Source of the DNA: an uncultured Dorea sp. | Lineage (GTDB): Bacteria; Bacillota; Clostridia; Lachnospirales; Lachnospiraceae | Length of the DNA stretch: 41,877 bases | Reading direction: 5' to 3' | Assembly (NCBI GenBank): GCA_947652615.1 | Contig: CANTDX010000028.1 | Span: 1 to 41,877 of the forward strand | Shown here: one piece after another, positions 32,851 to 41,167 of the stretch | Numbering within the stretch: position 1 is the first letter of the stretch | How the letters are laid out: every line of letters begins with the position of its first letter | Made by a program: the position numbers and the translations under genes | Notes under the pieces: model-generated | The model's input: only the letters and a program-made list of their open reading frames with translations | What the model was told of the DNA's origin: nothing | Databases searched by the model: none

Positions 32851-33408
32851 TTAAAATGTAGGCGGTGTACTGACCCAGATAAACCTGGCCGGCCCGCCGT
32901 CCGGATTCTCAATACGATGCCGCCGCTTTGCCGGATAGTAGAAGCTCTCCCCGGCCTTCACCGTATAGACCTCGTCTCCCAGATAGAGCTTAAGCCGCCC
33001 GGAGATCAGATAGCCGAATTCTTCCCCGTCATGCGGCTTATCCTCCTCAAGCCCCTGATAAGGCTTAAGCACTACCAGAAGCGGTTCCATCTGATACTTC
33101 TGGGCCGTGGGCACAATCCACTGGATACTGTTTCCCGCCTCATCCACCTTCTCAAAGAACCCCTCTTCCGAGAATACCACGTGCTCTTCCTCTGCTTCCT
33201 TAAAGAACTCAGAAGCAGTGGTTCCCAGACACTCGATCAGATCCAGAAGCGTCACGATGGACGGAGACACCTGCCCTCTCTCCAACTGGGATATGAATCC
33301 CTTGGTAAGCTCTGTCCTGTCCGCAAGCTCCTGCTGCGTCAGCCCGTTCCGGTTGCGCAGATCCTTGATCTTATTCCCGATATGTTCGTTCACATATTCC
33401 AGTTCCAT
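32851..33408 (-). CDS. XRE-family regulator with C-terminal cupin domain (PuuR-like)
   Basis: 185 residues. N-terminal helix-turn-helix (about 10-65: IKDLRNRNGLTQQELADRTELTKGFISQLERGQVSPSI) joined to a cupin sensor domain (about 110-180: PHDGEEFGYLISGRLKLYLGDEVYTVKAGESFYYPAKRRHRIENP). PuuR-type proteins with this layout control polyamine use. It is the first gene of the pot operon, so it most likely senses a polyamine or its breakdown product and controls its own operon. The promoter upstream has three phased TAAACT repeats. The start has AAGGAG 10 nt upstream. Confidence 0.92.
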   Translation of the reverse strand: MELEYVNEHIGNKIKDLRNRNGLTQQELADRTELTKGFISQLERGQVSPSIVTLLDLIECLGTTASEFFKEAEEEHVVFSEEGFFEKVDEAGNSIQWIVPTAQKYQMEPLLVVLKPYQGLEEDKPHDGEEFGYLISGRLKLYLGDEVYTVKAGESFYYPAKRRHRIENPDGGPARFIWVSTPPTF

Positions 33409-33436
33409 ACTATCCCTGCTCCTTCCGCAATATTTC

Positions 33437-33506
33437 TAAACTAAAAATAAATTTTTGCTAAACTTTCACGCTGAATCTATTATACTCTTATTAAACTTTT
33501 TGTCAA
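33437..33506 (-). promoter_or_regulatory. Promoter of the pot operon with three phased TAAACT repeats
   Basis: Minus strand: perfect -35 TTGACA (33506-33501) and -10 TATAAT (33484-33479) with a 16-nt spacer. The hexamer TAAACT (plus strand) occurs at 33437-33442, 33459-33464 and 33492-33497, one copy within the spacer and two in the early transcript. Spacings of 22 and 33 bp are whole helical turns. This looks like an operator set for the XRE-cupin repressor encoded by the first gene; binding itself is inferred. Confidence 0.6.
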
Positions 33507-33673
33507 TTATCAATGTGATTATTATCTATTCTTTTTATCCCTGCCTCCATCCTCTTTTCCCCTCTTTCATTCGACAAATTCTATCATTTTCAGACAAGGT
33601 TTTCCTGTCATGATAACCTTCTGCCCCACATATGATATATGGATATAAGAAAATAAACAGACAGGAGACCCCA

Positions 33674-35503
33674 ATGGCGATTGGTTATTTGCAGATACAG
33701 GTACGGACCGCACACGAAGCCGTCCCTCTGAATAACGCACAGATACAGATACAGGCCGCGGCCGGAAATACGCTCTACAATCTATGGACAGATGAGAATG
33801 GGGATACCCCCGTCGTATCCCTGGAAACCATAGATAAAAGCTTCTCACAGAATCCTTATTACAACGGAACGCCGTTTACCAGCTATCATGTACTGGCCGA
33901 AGCCTCCGGCTTCGACTCCCTGTTCGTCACAGATATCCCTGTGTTCGATGGAGAGACAGCCGTTCTTCCTGTGACGCTGACCCCGATGCAGCAGATGCAG
34001 AGGACCCCTGTCACCAAAGAGATCTTCATAGGCAAGCCTGCAGCCGCAATGAATGATGCCGTTGAACAGAAAGGCACCGTGATCGACCCGCACACAGAAC
34101 CCTACGTGCTGCGGCAGGTAGTGATCCCGGATCCCATCACGGTCCACCTGGGCGCTCCGGGTTCATCCGCTTCCAATGTACAGGTGTCCTTTCCCGATTA
34201 CGTGAAGAATGTGGCAAGCAGTGAGATCTATCCTACCTGGCCCGCCGCTGCCCTCACCGCAAATATCTACGCCATCATCACCTTCGCGCTGAACCGCGTA
34301 TACACGGAGTGGTATAAGGCGCGCGGATATTCATTTGACATCACAAACAGCACCGCCTATGACCAATATTTTGTATACGGCCGCCCCATCTACGAATCTA
34401 TCAGCAGGATCGTGGATCAGATCTTCAACCAGTATGTCAGACGGCAGGGGCAGAACGCGCCGTACTTCACCTCATTTTGCAACGGCACCACCGCCACCTG
34501 CCAGGGCTTATCCCAGTGGGGGACCGTAACCCTGGCAGATCAGGGGCTCACGCCCATACAGATTCTGCGCTCCTATTATCCCGATGACATTGAGATCGTC
34601 GAGACTAATATCATCACCGGGATCGTGAACTCCTATCCCGGCGTCCCTCTCCGGACAGGAAGCACCGGACTTGACGTGCAGACCATCCAGACCTATCTTG
34701 CCAGGATCCGCCGAAACTATCCGGCGATCCCCGCCATCACCGACGAAGCCGGTGTCTTTGGAGACAGCACAAGGGCGGCAGTCGTCAAATTCCAGAATGT
34801 CTTCAACCTGGCGCCGGACGGAATCGTAGGGAGATCTACCTGGTATAAGATCTCAAGCCTCTACACAGCCATTGCCAGGCTGGCGGAATTAGACAGTGAG
34901 GGAGAGACACTGGGGATCGGCACCGTACCGCCGGGCAGTACCCTTCGCACCGGATCCTCAGGTCCCGATGTGATCACCCTGCAATACCTGTTGGATCTCA
35001 TCTCCGAATACTATCCCGAGATCCCCGCTCCCGTCCAAGACGGGATATTCGGCAGCAAAACCCGGCAGTCGGTCATTGCTTTCCAGAAGGCCATGCAGCT
35101 TGATACAGACGGGATCGTAGGCTCCCGCACGTGGCACGCCCTGTATGACACCTACCAGGGAATCACACAGAATATTCCTTCTCCCGGTCCCGGAACCGGA
35201 AGCTTCCAGTATACTATACAGCCCGGTGACACCCTCTGGCTCCTCTCCAGAAAGTACGGCACTACCGTAGACGCCATCAAGCAATTAAACGGATTGACCG
35301 GCGATATGCTGTACGTCGGGCAGGTGCTTAAGATCCCCGCCCCGCAGTCAGAACCTTACATCGAATATACTGTAAAGTCCGGCGATACTCTCTGGCTTCT
35401 CTCGAGGAAATATCATACCACCGTGGACGCCATCAAGAGACTCAACGGATTGACCAGCGATATCATTGATATCGGACAGGTGCTTAAAATTCCCGTAGAT
35501 TAA
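33674..35503 (+). CDS. SpoIID-like / peptidoglycan-binding / LysM multidomain protein
   Basis: 609 residues without a signal peptide. In order: a transthyretin-like carboxypeptidase regulatory domain (about 1-105); a SpoIID-like region (about 170-310: VKNVASSEIYPTWPAAALTANIYAIITF, then GLSQWGTVTLADQGLTPIQILRSYYP); two PG_binding_1 repeats (about 326-400 and 424-495, each with LRTGSxGxDV and DGIVGxxTW); and two LysM repeats (about 511-555 and 563-607, each with GDTLWLLSRKY and AIKxLNGLT). The ATG has AGGAG 7 nt upstream; the upstream extension lacks one. Peptidoglycan binding is firm; the SpoIID match is remote. With no export signal, assembly onto a forming spore from the mother cell is a reasonable guess, not shown. 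Confidence 0.8.
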   Translation: MAIGYLQIQVRTAHEAVPLNNAQIQIQAAAGNTLYNLWTDENGDTPVVSLETIDKSFSQNPYYNGTPFTSYHVLAEASGFDSLFVTDIPVFDGETAVLPVTLTPMQQMQRTPVTKEIFIGKPAAAMNDAVEQKGTVIDPHTEPYVLRQVVIPDPITVHLGAPGSSASNVQVSFPDYVKNVASSEIYPTWPAAALTANIYAIITFALNRVYTEWYKARGYSFDITNSTAYDQYFVYGRPIYESISRIVDQIFNQYVRRQGQNAPYFTSFCNGTTATCQGLSQWGTVTLADQGLTPIQILRSYYPDDIEIVETNIITGIVNSYPGVPLRTGSTGLDVQTIQTYLARIRRNYPAIPAITDEAGVFGDSTRAAVVKFQNVFNLAPDGIVGRSTWYKISSLYTAIARLAELDSEGETLGIGTVPPGSTLRTGSSGPDVITLQYLLDLISEYYPEIPAPVQDGIFGSKTRQSVIAFQKAMQLDTDGIVGSRTWHALYDTYQGITQNIPSPGPGTGSFQYTIQPGDTLWLLSRKYGTTVDAIKQLNGLTGDMLYVGQVLKIPAPQSEPYIEYTVKSGDTLWLLSRKYHTTVDAIKRLNGLTSDIIDIGQVLKIPVD

Positions 35504-35529
35504 TCCCTCCCGCCGCCTGCAGGCATAAA

Positions 35530-35576
35530 AACACCCTGGCAGGAATGCCGTCTCAGACATTTCCTGCCAGGGTGTT
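35530..35576. terminator. Strong hairpin between convergent LysM gene and nadE
   Basis: Perfect 16-bp arms (35530-35545 and 35561-35576) around a 15-nt loop. On the minus strand a run of T residues continues the stem, terminating nadE; on the plus strand only a short T-rich stretch follows. Confidence 0.88.
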
Positions 35577-35587
35577 CTATTCTAATA

Positions 35588-37501
35588 TCAGCGCATACGC
35601 TCCAGAGCCTTAAGCCAGCTTGCCGCACACGCGTCGCTCGGCATCCTTAAGTCTCCCCTTGGAGACAGCGCCACCGTCCCGACCTTCGGCCCGTCCGGCA
35701 AACAGGAACGCTTGAACTGCTGGGTGAAGAATCTTCTTATGAAAGTCTCAAGCCACCGGTATATGATATCATCCTCATACTCCCCGGCAAATGCATACTT
35801 CGCAAGCCGATAGATCTTGCCCGGCTCATATCCGAACCGCAGCAGATAATACAAGAAAAAGTCATGCAGCTCATACGGCCCCACCAGATCTTCCGTCTTC
35901 TGTGCGATCTCCCCGTCCTTAGGAGGCAGAAGCTCCGGACTCACCGGCGTATCGAGCACATCATAAAGCACCGCCTTAAGTTCCTCATCCCCGCAGGTAT
36001 CCGCATAATAATGCACCAGATGGCGCACCAGCGTCTTGGGAACCGAACCATTGACCCCGTACATGGACATATGATCCCCGTTATAAGTCGCCCACCCAAG
36101 GGCAAGCTCCGACATATCCCCTGTCCCGATCACAAGGCCGCCGTTCTGGTTCGCCACATCCATAAGAACCTGGGTACGTTCTCTCGCCTGGGCATTCTCA
36201 TATGTCACGCTGTGATCCTCCATATCATGCCCGATATCTTCAAAATGCCGCTTCACCGACTCGGCGATCGGGATCTCTCTTAACGAAGCTCCAAGCTTCA
36301 CCGACATCTTACATGCATTCCGATAAGTTCTGTCCGTCGTGCCGAAACACGGCATCGTCACCGCCGTGATCCCCTTCCTGTCTAATCCAAGCATATCAAA
36401 CGCCTTCGCGGACACCAGAAGCGCCAGTGTGGAATCCAAGCCTCCTGAAATCCCCACCACTGCATTCTTCGCATGGGCATGGGCAAGCCTCTTCTTAAGC
36501 CCCATGGCCTGGATCATCAGGATCTCCTCACAGCGCACGGCCCTGTCTTTGGCATGCTCCGGTACGAACGGCCTAGAAGAGATCTCTCTGGTAAGTTTCG
36601 TCTCCTCTATCCGGACCTCAAAGGGGATCCTCCATAGCACAGGATCCTCCATAGCCTTAAATGTCGTATTCTTCCTTCTCTCACTTAACAGGCGGTCAAG
36701 GTCGATCTCCGAATAGATCGCCCCGTTCACGAAACGCCTGCTTGCCTTCAGTACCGTACCGTTCTCCGCGATCAGGTTATGTCCTCCGAATACCAGATCC
36801 GTCGTAGACTCACCCTCTCCCGCGTTGGCGTAGATATAACCGCAGATCAGACGCGCAGACTGTCCCTCGATCAGGCTTCTCCGGTACAGATCCTTCCCGA
36901 TGGTCTCATCACTTGCCGAACAGTTGACGATCAGAGTCGCCCCTTCCCTTGCCGCCTCTATGCTTGGCGGAACCGGCGACCATACGTCCTCACAGATCTC
37001 AGCGGACACGACCAGAGATTCCATGGATGCGGCTGTAAATAGAAGCTTAGGTCCAAACGGAATCTTCTCACCTTCAAAGAGTATCTCCCTTGCTCTCTTC
37101 GGTCCCGGACAGAACTGGCGCATCTCATAGAATTCCCCATAATTCGGCAGAAATGTCTTGGTCGTAAGCCCAAGGATCCTCCCCCGGTTCAGCGCCGCCG
37201 CCACATTATACAGTTCCCCGTCAATAAAAAGCGGAACACCTACGAAGAATAATGCATCCTTCTCCCTGGTATGCTCCGCGATCTTAAGAAGCGCAGCCCT
37301 GGCATCCTTCAGCAGGATATCCTGTGTAAAGAGATCTCCGCAGGTATACCCTGTCACACAGAGCTCCGGGAATGCAGCCACCTTCGCCCCTTCTTCTGCC
37401 GTCTCGTCGATCAGATCACATATCTTCTCTGTGTTATAGGCGACGTCCGCAACCCGGATATCCGGTGTTGCAGCCGCTACCTTAATAAATCCATCTCTCA
37501 T
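35588..37501 (-). CDS. nadE: Glutamine-dependent NAD+ synthetase
   Basis: 637 residues, the two-domain form. The N-terminal nitrilase-like glutaminase has its triad Glu46 (FPELCVTGY), Lys115 (TTKTFLPNYGEFYEMRQF) and Cys170 (SAEICEDVW). The C-terminal synthetase has the ATP-pyrophosphatase motif SGGLDS at 352-357, then GTGDMSELALGW, and a C-terminal KRSCLPDGPKVGTVALSPRGDLRMPSD. It makes NAD+ from nicotinate adenine dinucleotide using glutamine and ATP. The ATG at 37501 (MRDGFIKV) fits the family start; an upstream TTG in frame is rejected. It lies 33 nt after hslO on the same strand. Confidence 0.95.
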   Translation of the reverse strand: MRDGFIKVAAATPDIRVADVAYNTEKICDLIDETAEEGAKVAAFPELCVTGYTCGDLFTQDILLKDARAALLKIAEHTREKDALFFVGVPLFIDGELYNVAAALNRGRILGLTTKTFLPNYGEFYEMRQFCPGPKRAREILFEGEKIPFGPKLLFTAASMESLVVSAEICEDVWSPVPPSIEAAREGATLIVNCSASDETIGKDLYRRSLIEGQSARLICGYIYANAGEGESTTDLVFGGHNLIAENGTVLKASRRFVNGAIYSEIDLDRLLSERRKNTTFKAMEDPVLWRIPFEVRIEETKLTREISSRPFVPEHAKDRAVRCEEILMIQAMGLKKRLAHAHAKNAVVGISGGLDSTLALLVSAKAFDMLGLDRKGITAVTMPCFGTTDRTYRNACKMSVKLGASLREIPIAESVKRHFEDIGHDMEDHSVTYENAQARERTQVLMDVANQNGGLVIGTGDMSELALGWATYNGDHMSMYGVNGSVPKTLVRHLVHYYADTCGDEELKAVLYDVLDTPVSPELLPPKDGEIAQKTEDLVGPYELHDFFLYYLLRFGYEPGKIYRLAKYAFAGEYEDDIIYRWLETFIRRFFTQQFKRSCLPDGPKVGTVALSPRGDLRMPSDACAASWLKALERMR

Positions 37502-37534
37502 TTTGCATGCCCGCTCCCTTTCTTCCAATATGAT

Positions 37535-38410
37535 CTACTTACTGCGTTTTATGATCTCTCTTAGTTCTTCCACCGTATACCGGTACGCCGTATTGCAGAA
37601 ATGACATTTGACCTCGATATCCTCTCCGTCTTGGATCATCTCCTGGATCTCCTTCCTGCCAATACTCGCCACCGCATGCTCTACGCGCTCCTTTGAGCAA
37701 TTACAGCAGAACTGTGCCGGCACCGTGTCCGTGACCTCAAGCCCCAGGCCCTCAAACAGCACCTCCAATAACTGCTCCGGCGTATATCCCTGATTCAAAA
37801 GCGACGTCACAGAAGAAACCTTCTTCAGATTCTCCTCCAACCGGCAGATAGTCTGCTCCTTTGCGAACGGCATCATCTGTATGATAAATCCTCCCGCACA
37901 GCGAACCGTATTATCCTTCTCCATCAGTACGCCAAGCCCTACGGAAGACGGTACCTGCTCCGAATTCGCAAAATAATAGGTCAGATCCTCCGCAATCTCA
38001 CTGGATACCAGAATCGTCTGCCCCGAATACGGCTCTTTAAGCCCCATATCTTTGATAACGATGAGAAGTCCTACTCCGACTGCTCCGCCCACATCCAGCT
38101 TCCCGTTCCTAGGCGGCAGCATTACGTCCGGATTCCCCACATATCCTTTCACATTGGCATGGCTGTCCGCCGTAACCGTGATGCCTTCGATCGGCCCATT
38201 CCCCCGAATCTGCAGGGTCAGTATATCTGTGTCATTCTTCATCATACTGCCCATCATCGCGCCTGCAGTCAGAAGCCTCCCAAGCGCCGCCGTAGCCACC
38301 GGGCTGGTATTGTGACGTACTCTCGCCGTCTCCACCACCTGCCTTGTAGTCGCGGCAAACGCGCGGATCTGGCTGTCCGCCGCCGTAGCCCTTACAATAT
38401 AATCTTCCAT
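37535..38410 (-). CDS. hslO: Hsp33 redox-regulated chaperone
   Basis: 291 residues of Hsp33. The N-terminal substrate domain contains TAGAMMGSMMK, RGNGPIEGITVTADSHANVKGYVGNP and SGGFIIQMMP-like CAGGFIIQMMP. The C-terminal zinc redox switch has CNC (Cys236, Cys238) and CHFC (Cys269, Cys272), as expected. On oxidative stress the zinc site is lost and the protein becomes an ATP-independent holdase. It sits upstream of nadE on the same strand, 47 nt after the methyltransferase gene. Confidence 0.95.
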   Translation of the reverse strand: MEDYIVRATAADSQIRAFAATTRQVVETARVRHNTSPVATAALGRLLTAGAMMGSMMKNDTDILTLQIRGNGPIEGITVTADSHANVKGYVGNPDVMLPPRNGKLDVGGAVGVGLLIVIKDMGLKEPYSGQTILVSSEIAEDLTYYFANSEQVPSSVGLGVLMEKDNTVRCAGGFIIQMMPFAKEQTICRLEENLKKVSSVTSLLNQGYTPEQLLEVLFEGLGLEVTDTVPAQFCCNCSKERVEHAVASIGRKEIQEMIQDGEDIEVKCHFCNTAYRYTVEELREIIKRSK

Positions 38411-38457
38411 CCCCTCTTACCTCTCTTCTTACTTCATATATAGTTCAGACAAGCTGC

Positions 38458-39216
38458 CTACTTCCCATACTCCTGCGCGATCACGCAGATACGCCCGCTG
38501 GTATACATGGGCGCCTTCTTCGTATAGGCGTCATAGGCCGCGACATAACGAAGCCCTGCCTTCTCAATCAGCGTCTTGATCTTCTCAAGCGTATAGGCCC
38601 TCTGATAATGTACCTCCTGATATCTCCGATACAGATCCTTATCTTCATTACTCTGCACGAACAGAGTCAGTTGGTATTCATTCATCTTATCCTCCGGGTT
38701 ATAATAATTGTCCCAGATAAAGCTGCACTCTTCCCGCTCCTCCGCAATCACCCGGTCGCCAAGAAGCTCCCGGTACTTGTATTCCGTATTAAAATCAAAC
38801 ACAAAGATGCCACGGGGATCCAGATAATTATTCACAAGGCTGAATACTTCCTTCAATTCTTTCTCATCCGTGACATAATTGATGGAATCGCATACACTCA
38901 CGATTCCGCCGACCGTACCATATAATTCAAACGCCTGCATATCCTGCAGAAGATACAGGATATCATGGCCGCTCTTTTGCCTCTTCTCCATGGCAATCTC
39001 CAGCATGACCTCCGAATTGTCCACACCGATCATATCATAGCCCTTCGACGCCAGCAGTTCCGTCATATTGCCTGTCCCGCATCCAAGCTCCAACACCATG
39101 TTATTGGGAATATGGTATTCCTTAAGCATCTCATCGAGATAATCCGCCCATTCTTCATAAGGTATATTATCCATAAAAATATCATATACCTCCGCAAAAC
39201 TCGTATACGCCTGCAT
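38458..39216 (-). CDS. Class I SAM-dependent methyltransferase
   Basis: 252 residues. SAM-binding motif I VLELGCGTGNMTELLASKGYDMIGVDNSEVM begins at 41; motif II-like DMQAFELYGTVGGIVSVCDSINYV and the later DPRGIFVFDFNTEYKYRELLG follow. The N-terminal YTSFAEVYDIFMDNIPYEEWADYL leader is typical of a family of small Firmicute methyltransferases next to hslO. The substrate is unknown. The ATG follows GGAGAG by about 4 nt. It is probably cotranscribed with hslO and nadE. Confidence 0.9.
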   Translation of the reverse strand: MQAYTSFAEVYDIFMDNIPYEEWADYLDEMLKEYHIPNNMVLELGCGTGNMTELLASKGYDMIGVDNSEVMLEIAMEKRQKSGHDILYLLQDMQAFELYGTVGGIVSVCDSINYVTDEKELKEVFSLVNNYLDPRGIFVFDFNTEYKYRELLGDRVIAEEREECSFIWDNYYNPEDKMNEYQLTLFVQSNEDKDLYRRYQEVHYQRAYTLEKIKTLIEKAGLRYVAAYDAYTKKAPMYTSGRICVIAQEYGK

Positions 39217-39300
39217 TTTGCTCTCCTTTGTTCTCCAATCATTATCAATCTATCCGATTACTGCCGGCAGCAGATCATCTCACCGGCGGTTTACTTCATA

Positions 39301-39332
39301 AAAGTGCATCCCTGTCACCAAGGATACACTTT
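39301..39332 (-). terminator. Hairpin downstream of the AAA/DUF1703 gene
   Basis: Minus strand: 11-bp stem with one G-T wobble (39332-39322 with 39311-39301), 10-nt loop, with only about four T residues at and after the stem end. A moderate terminator candidate 29 nt after the stop. Confidence 0.5.
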
Positions 39333-39360
39333 CTTATTATAACATGGGATGATACGTTTT

Positions 39361-40947
39361 TCAATATCTCTCGATCTTGCAGGTGTGTTTCTTTGTTTTG
39401 GCGTCATAATTGATGCCGATCAGCAATATTTCCCCCTCATAATCAAATCGTCTGGCAAATTCTATATAATTCCGATCCTTAATCTGCATAACAGCGCCTT
39501 TCGCACTCTTATTCCACTTCAATTCGATGAGTAATGCCGGTTTTGCCGAGGTTTTCTCCGGCACGAATAAAAGATCCGAATATCCTTTCCCGCTTGCCAA
39601 TTCTTCAAACCTCATATAATGATCCATGCAGCTTAGATACGCCATGATAACCACCGAACGAAGCGCCTGTTCATTATTATAGTTCTGAGGAGCCGTATTT
39701 TCCCCATGTACTTCTTCTAATATATCCGCAACTGTATCCGCTTCCATCTTAAGCGTTGCTTGAAGCAGTCGGTCCGAACGCTGAATGACTCTCACAAGCT
39801 CCTGTCTCCTTCCGTTCTTCAATGCCCGGATAAACTCCTCACGCACCTCCTCATTGGGAATAAAAACTTCTTCCTTGTCACTGTCATATGCAAGATAACC
39901 CAGATGAACCAGCAATGTAAACACATCATCCTTACTGTTCAGCGAAGTCATATCATTTTGGAATGTTCCCGTATCAATTCTAAAATGTCTGCCGCCGAGC
40001 ATATCCACAAGGGCGTCTTTTAATCCGTCAAAATTCAAATCAATATATGTTCTAAGTGACTCATAGGTCTCTGTCTGCGTCCAATAATTATTGAACTTCT
40101 GATTAATCACAGCTTCTATGATAGACTTTGGATTATAGATATGTCTGGTCTTATCAAAATAATACCCGTCATACCATCTGCGGGCCTCATCAAAATCAAG
40201 TCCATACTCTTTACACAAATCTCTGACCTCATCTTCCGTGAAACCTGCAAATTCTGCTAACGGCCCTGGCTCCAGCATGGTAAATTCACAGAAATCTGTC
40301 AATGCAGACTGCGTTCCGTACTTTTTAACAGGTAAAATCCCTGTCATATATGCCCCAATAATCATCTGTGAGGTCTGACTACTTTTAAACAGACTTCGCA
40401 GAAGTTGTATATACGCATGCTGTACTTTCTCATTATCTTTCGCTTCCCGAAAAAGCGCATCCCACTCATCAATAATGACAAAAAATTTCTTCCCCGTTTT
40501 CGAATGAATCTGTAAAAGCGCCTTGGACAACGCCTTCACTCCTTCTCTGATACAACCTGGAAATGCTTCCCTAAGTTCTTCGATCACTTCTCTCTGTATA
40601 TCATTTACTGTTTCTTCAATATCCTCTGCCGTTGATATAAAAGACGTAATATCCAGAAACAACACATCACATTGATTCAGATATTCTCGAAATCTTCCAT
40701 TTTTGCCGTGTGCAATCTTAAGATCTTCAAATAACGTTTCGGATTCCGCCTCGCTGGAATAATAGGCCGAGAGCATCCTGGCGGAAAATGATTTGCCAAA
40801 ACGTCTTGGACGACTGAAACAAGTCAGCATCCGATCACTTTCCAGTACACTATTCGTGTAAGCGATCAATTCTGACTTATCCACGTACATCCCCCTTTTC
40901 AGGATTGCCCGGAATCCATCTGACGGCGGATTGAGATAAATCCCCAT
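39361..40947 (-). CDS. AAA-ATPase-like protein with C-terminal PD-(D/E)XK nuclease domain (DUF1703 type)
   Basis: 528 residues. The N-terminal part holds the AAA-ATPase-like domain (GFRAILKRGMYVDKSELI, Walker A-like SRPRRFGKSFSARML at 45-59, Walker B-like KFFVIIDEWDALF). The C-terminal PD-(D/E)XK-9 nuclease domain shows YSDLLFVPEKTSAKPALLIELKWNKSAKGAVMQI (Asp, then ExK). This family is widespread and often multicopy in gut anaerobes; its function is not established. The ATG follows AAAGGGG by about 9 nt, and a promoter lies at 40991-41019. Its codons are AT-richer than in the neighbouring housekeeping genes, fitting an accessory gene. Confidence 0.88.
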   Translation of the reverse strand: MGIYLNPPSDGFRAILKRGMYVDKSELIAYTNSVLESDRMLTCFSRPRRFGKSFSARMLSAYYSSEAESETLFEDLKIAHGKNGRFREYLNQCDVLFLDITSFISTAEDIEETVNDIQREVIEELREAFPGCIREGVKALSKALLQIHSKTGKKFFVIIDEWDALFREAKDNEKVQHAYIQLLRSLFKSSQTSQMIIGAYMTGILPVKKYGTQSALTDFCEFTMLEPGPLAEFAGFTEDEVRDLCKEYGLDFDEARRWYDGYYFDKTRHIYNPKSIIEAVINQKFNNYWTQTETYESLRTYIDLNFDGLKDALVDMLGGRHFRIDTGTFQNDMTSLNSKDDVFTLLVHLGYLAYDSDKEEVFIPNEEVREEFIRALKNGRRQELVRVIQRSDRLLQATLKMEADTVADILEEVHGENTAPQNYNNEQALRSVVIMAYLSCMDHYMRFEELASGKGYSDLLFVPEKTSAKPALLIELKWNKSAKGAVMQIKDRNYIEFARRFDYEGEILLIGINYDAKTKKHTCKIERY

Positions 40948-40990
40948 CTGTTACACACCCCTTTCCTGCCAAATCCAATATGCTTTCTTG

Positions 40991-41019
40991 ATTATACTAT
41001 ACAAACCATCTGAAAACAA
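40991..41019 (-). promoter_or_regulatory. Predicted promoter of the AAA/DUF1703 gene
   Basis: Minus strand: -35 TTGTTT (41019-41014), 17-nt spacer, consensus -10 TATAAT (40996-40991), ending 43 nt before the ATG at 40947. Confidence 0.5.
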
Positions 41020-41167
41020 GCAGTTACTATTCGCGGACGGAAACAGAGGATGCCGCTCAAGACTAGTAATCATTTCATTACATAATTTAAACATTCTGTG
41101 CCAGAGAGGTTGTCCTTTTACTGCGAAACTGATATTATAAAACACGCAGAAGAAAGTAGGTGAGCAA

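Noticed and set aside
33601..33673. A sporulation sigma-K or sigma-E promoter before the SpoIID/LysM gene
   Set aside because: A CATATGATA element resembles such -10 boxes, but no partner -35 lies at the right distance, so it is not listed as a feature.
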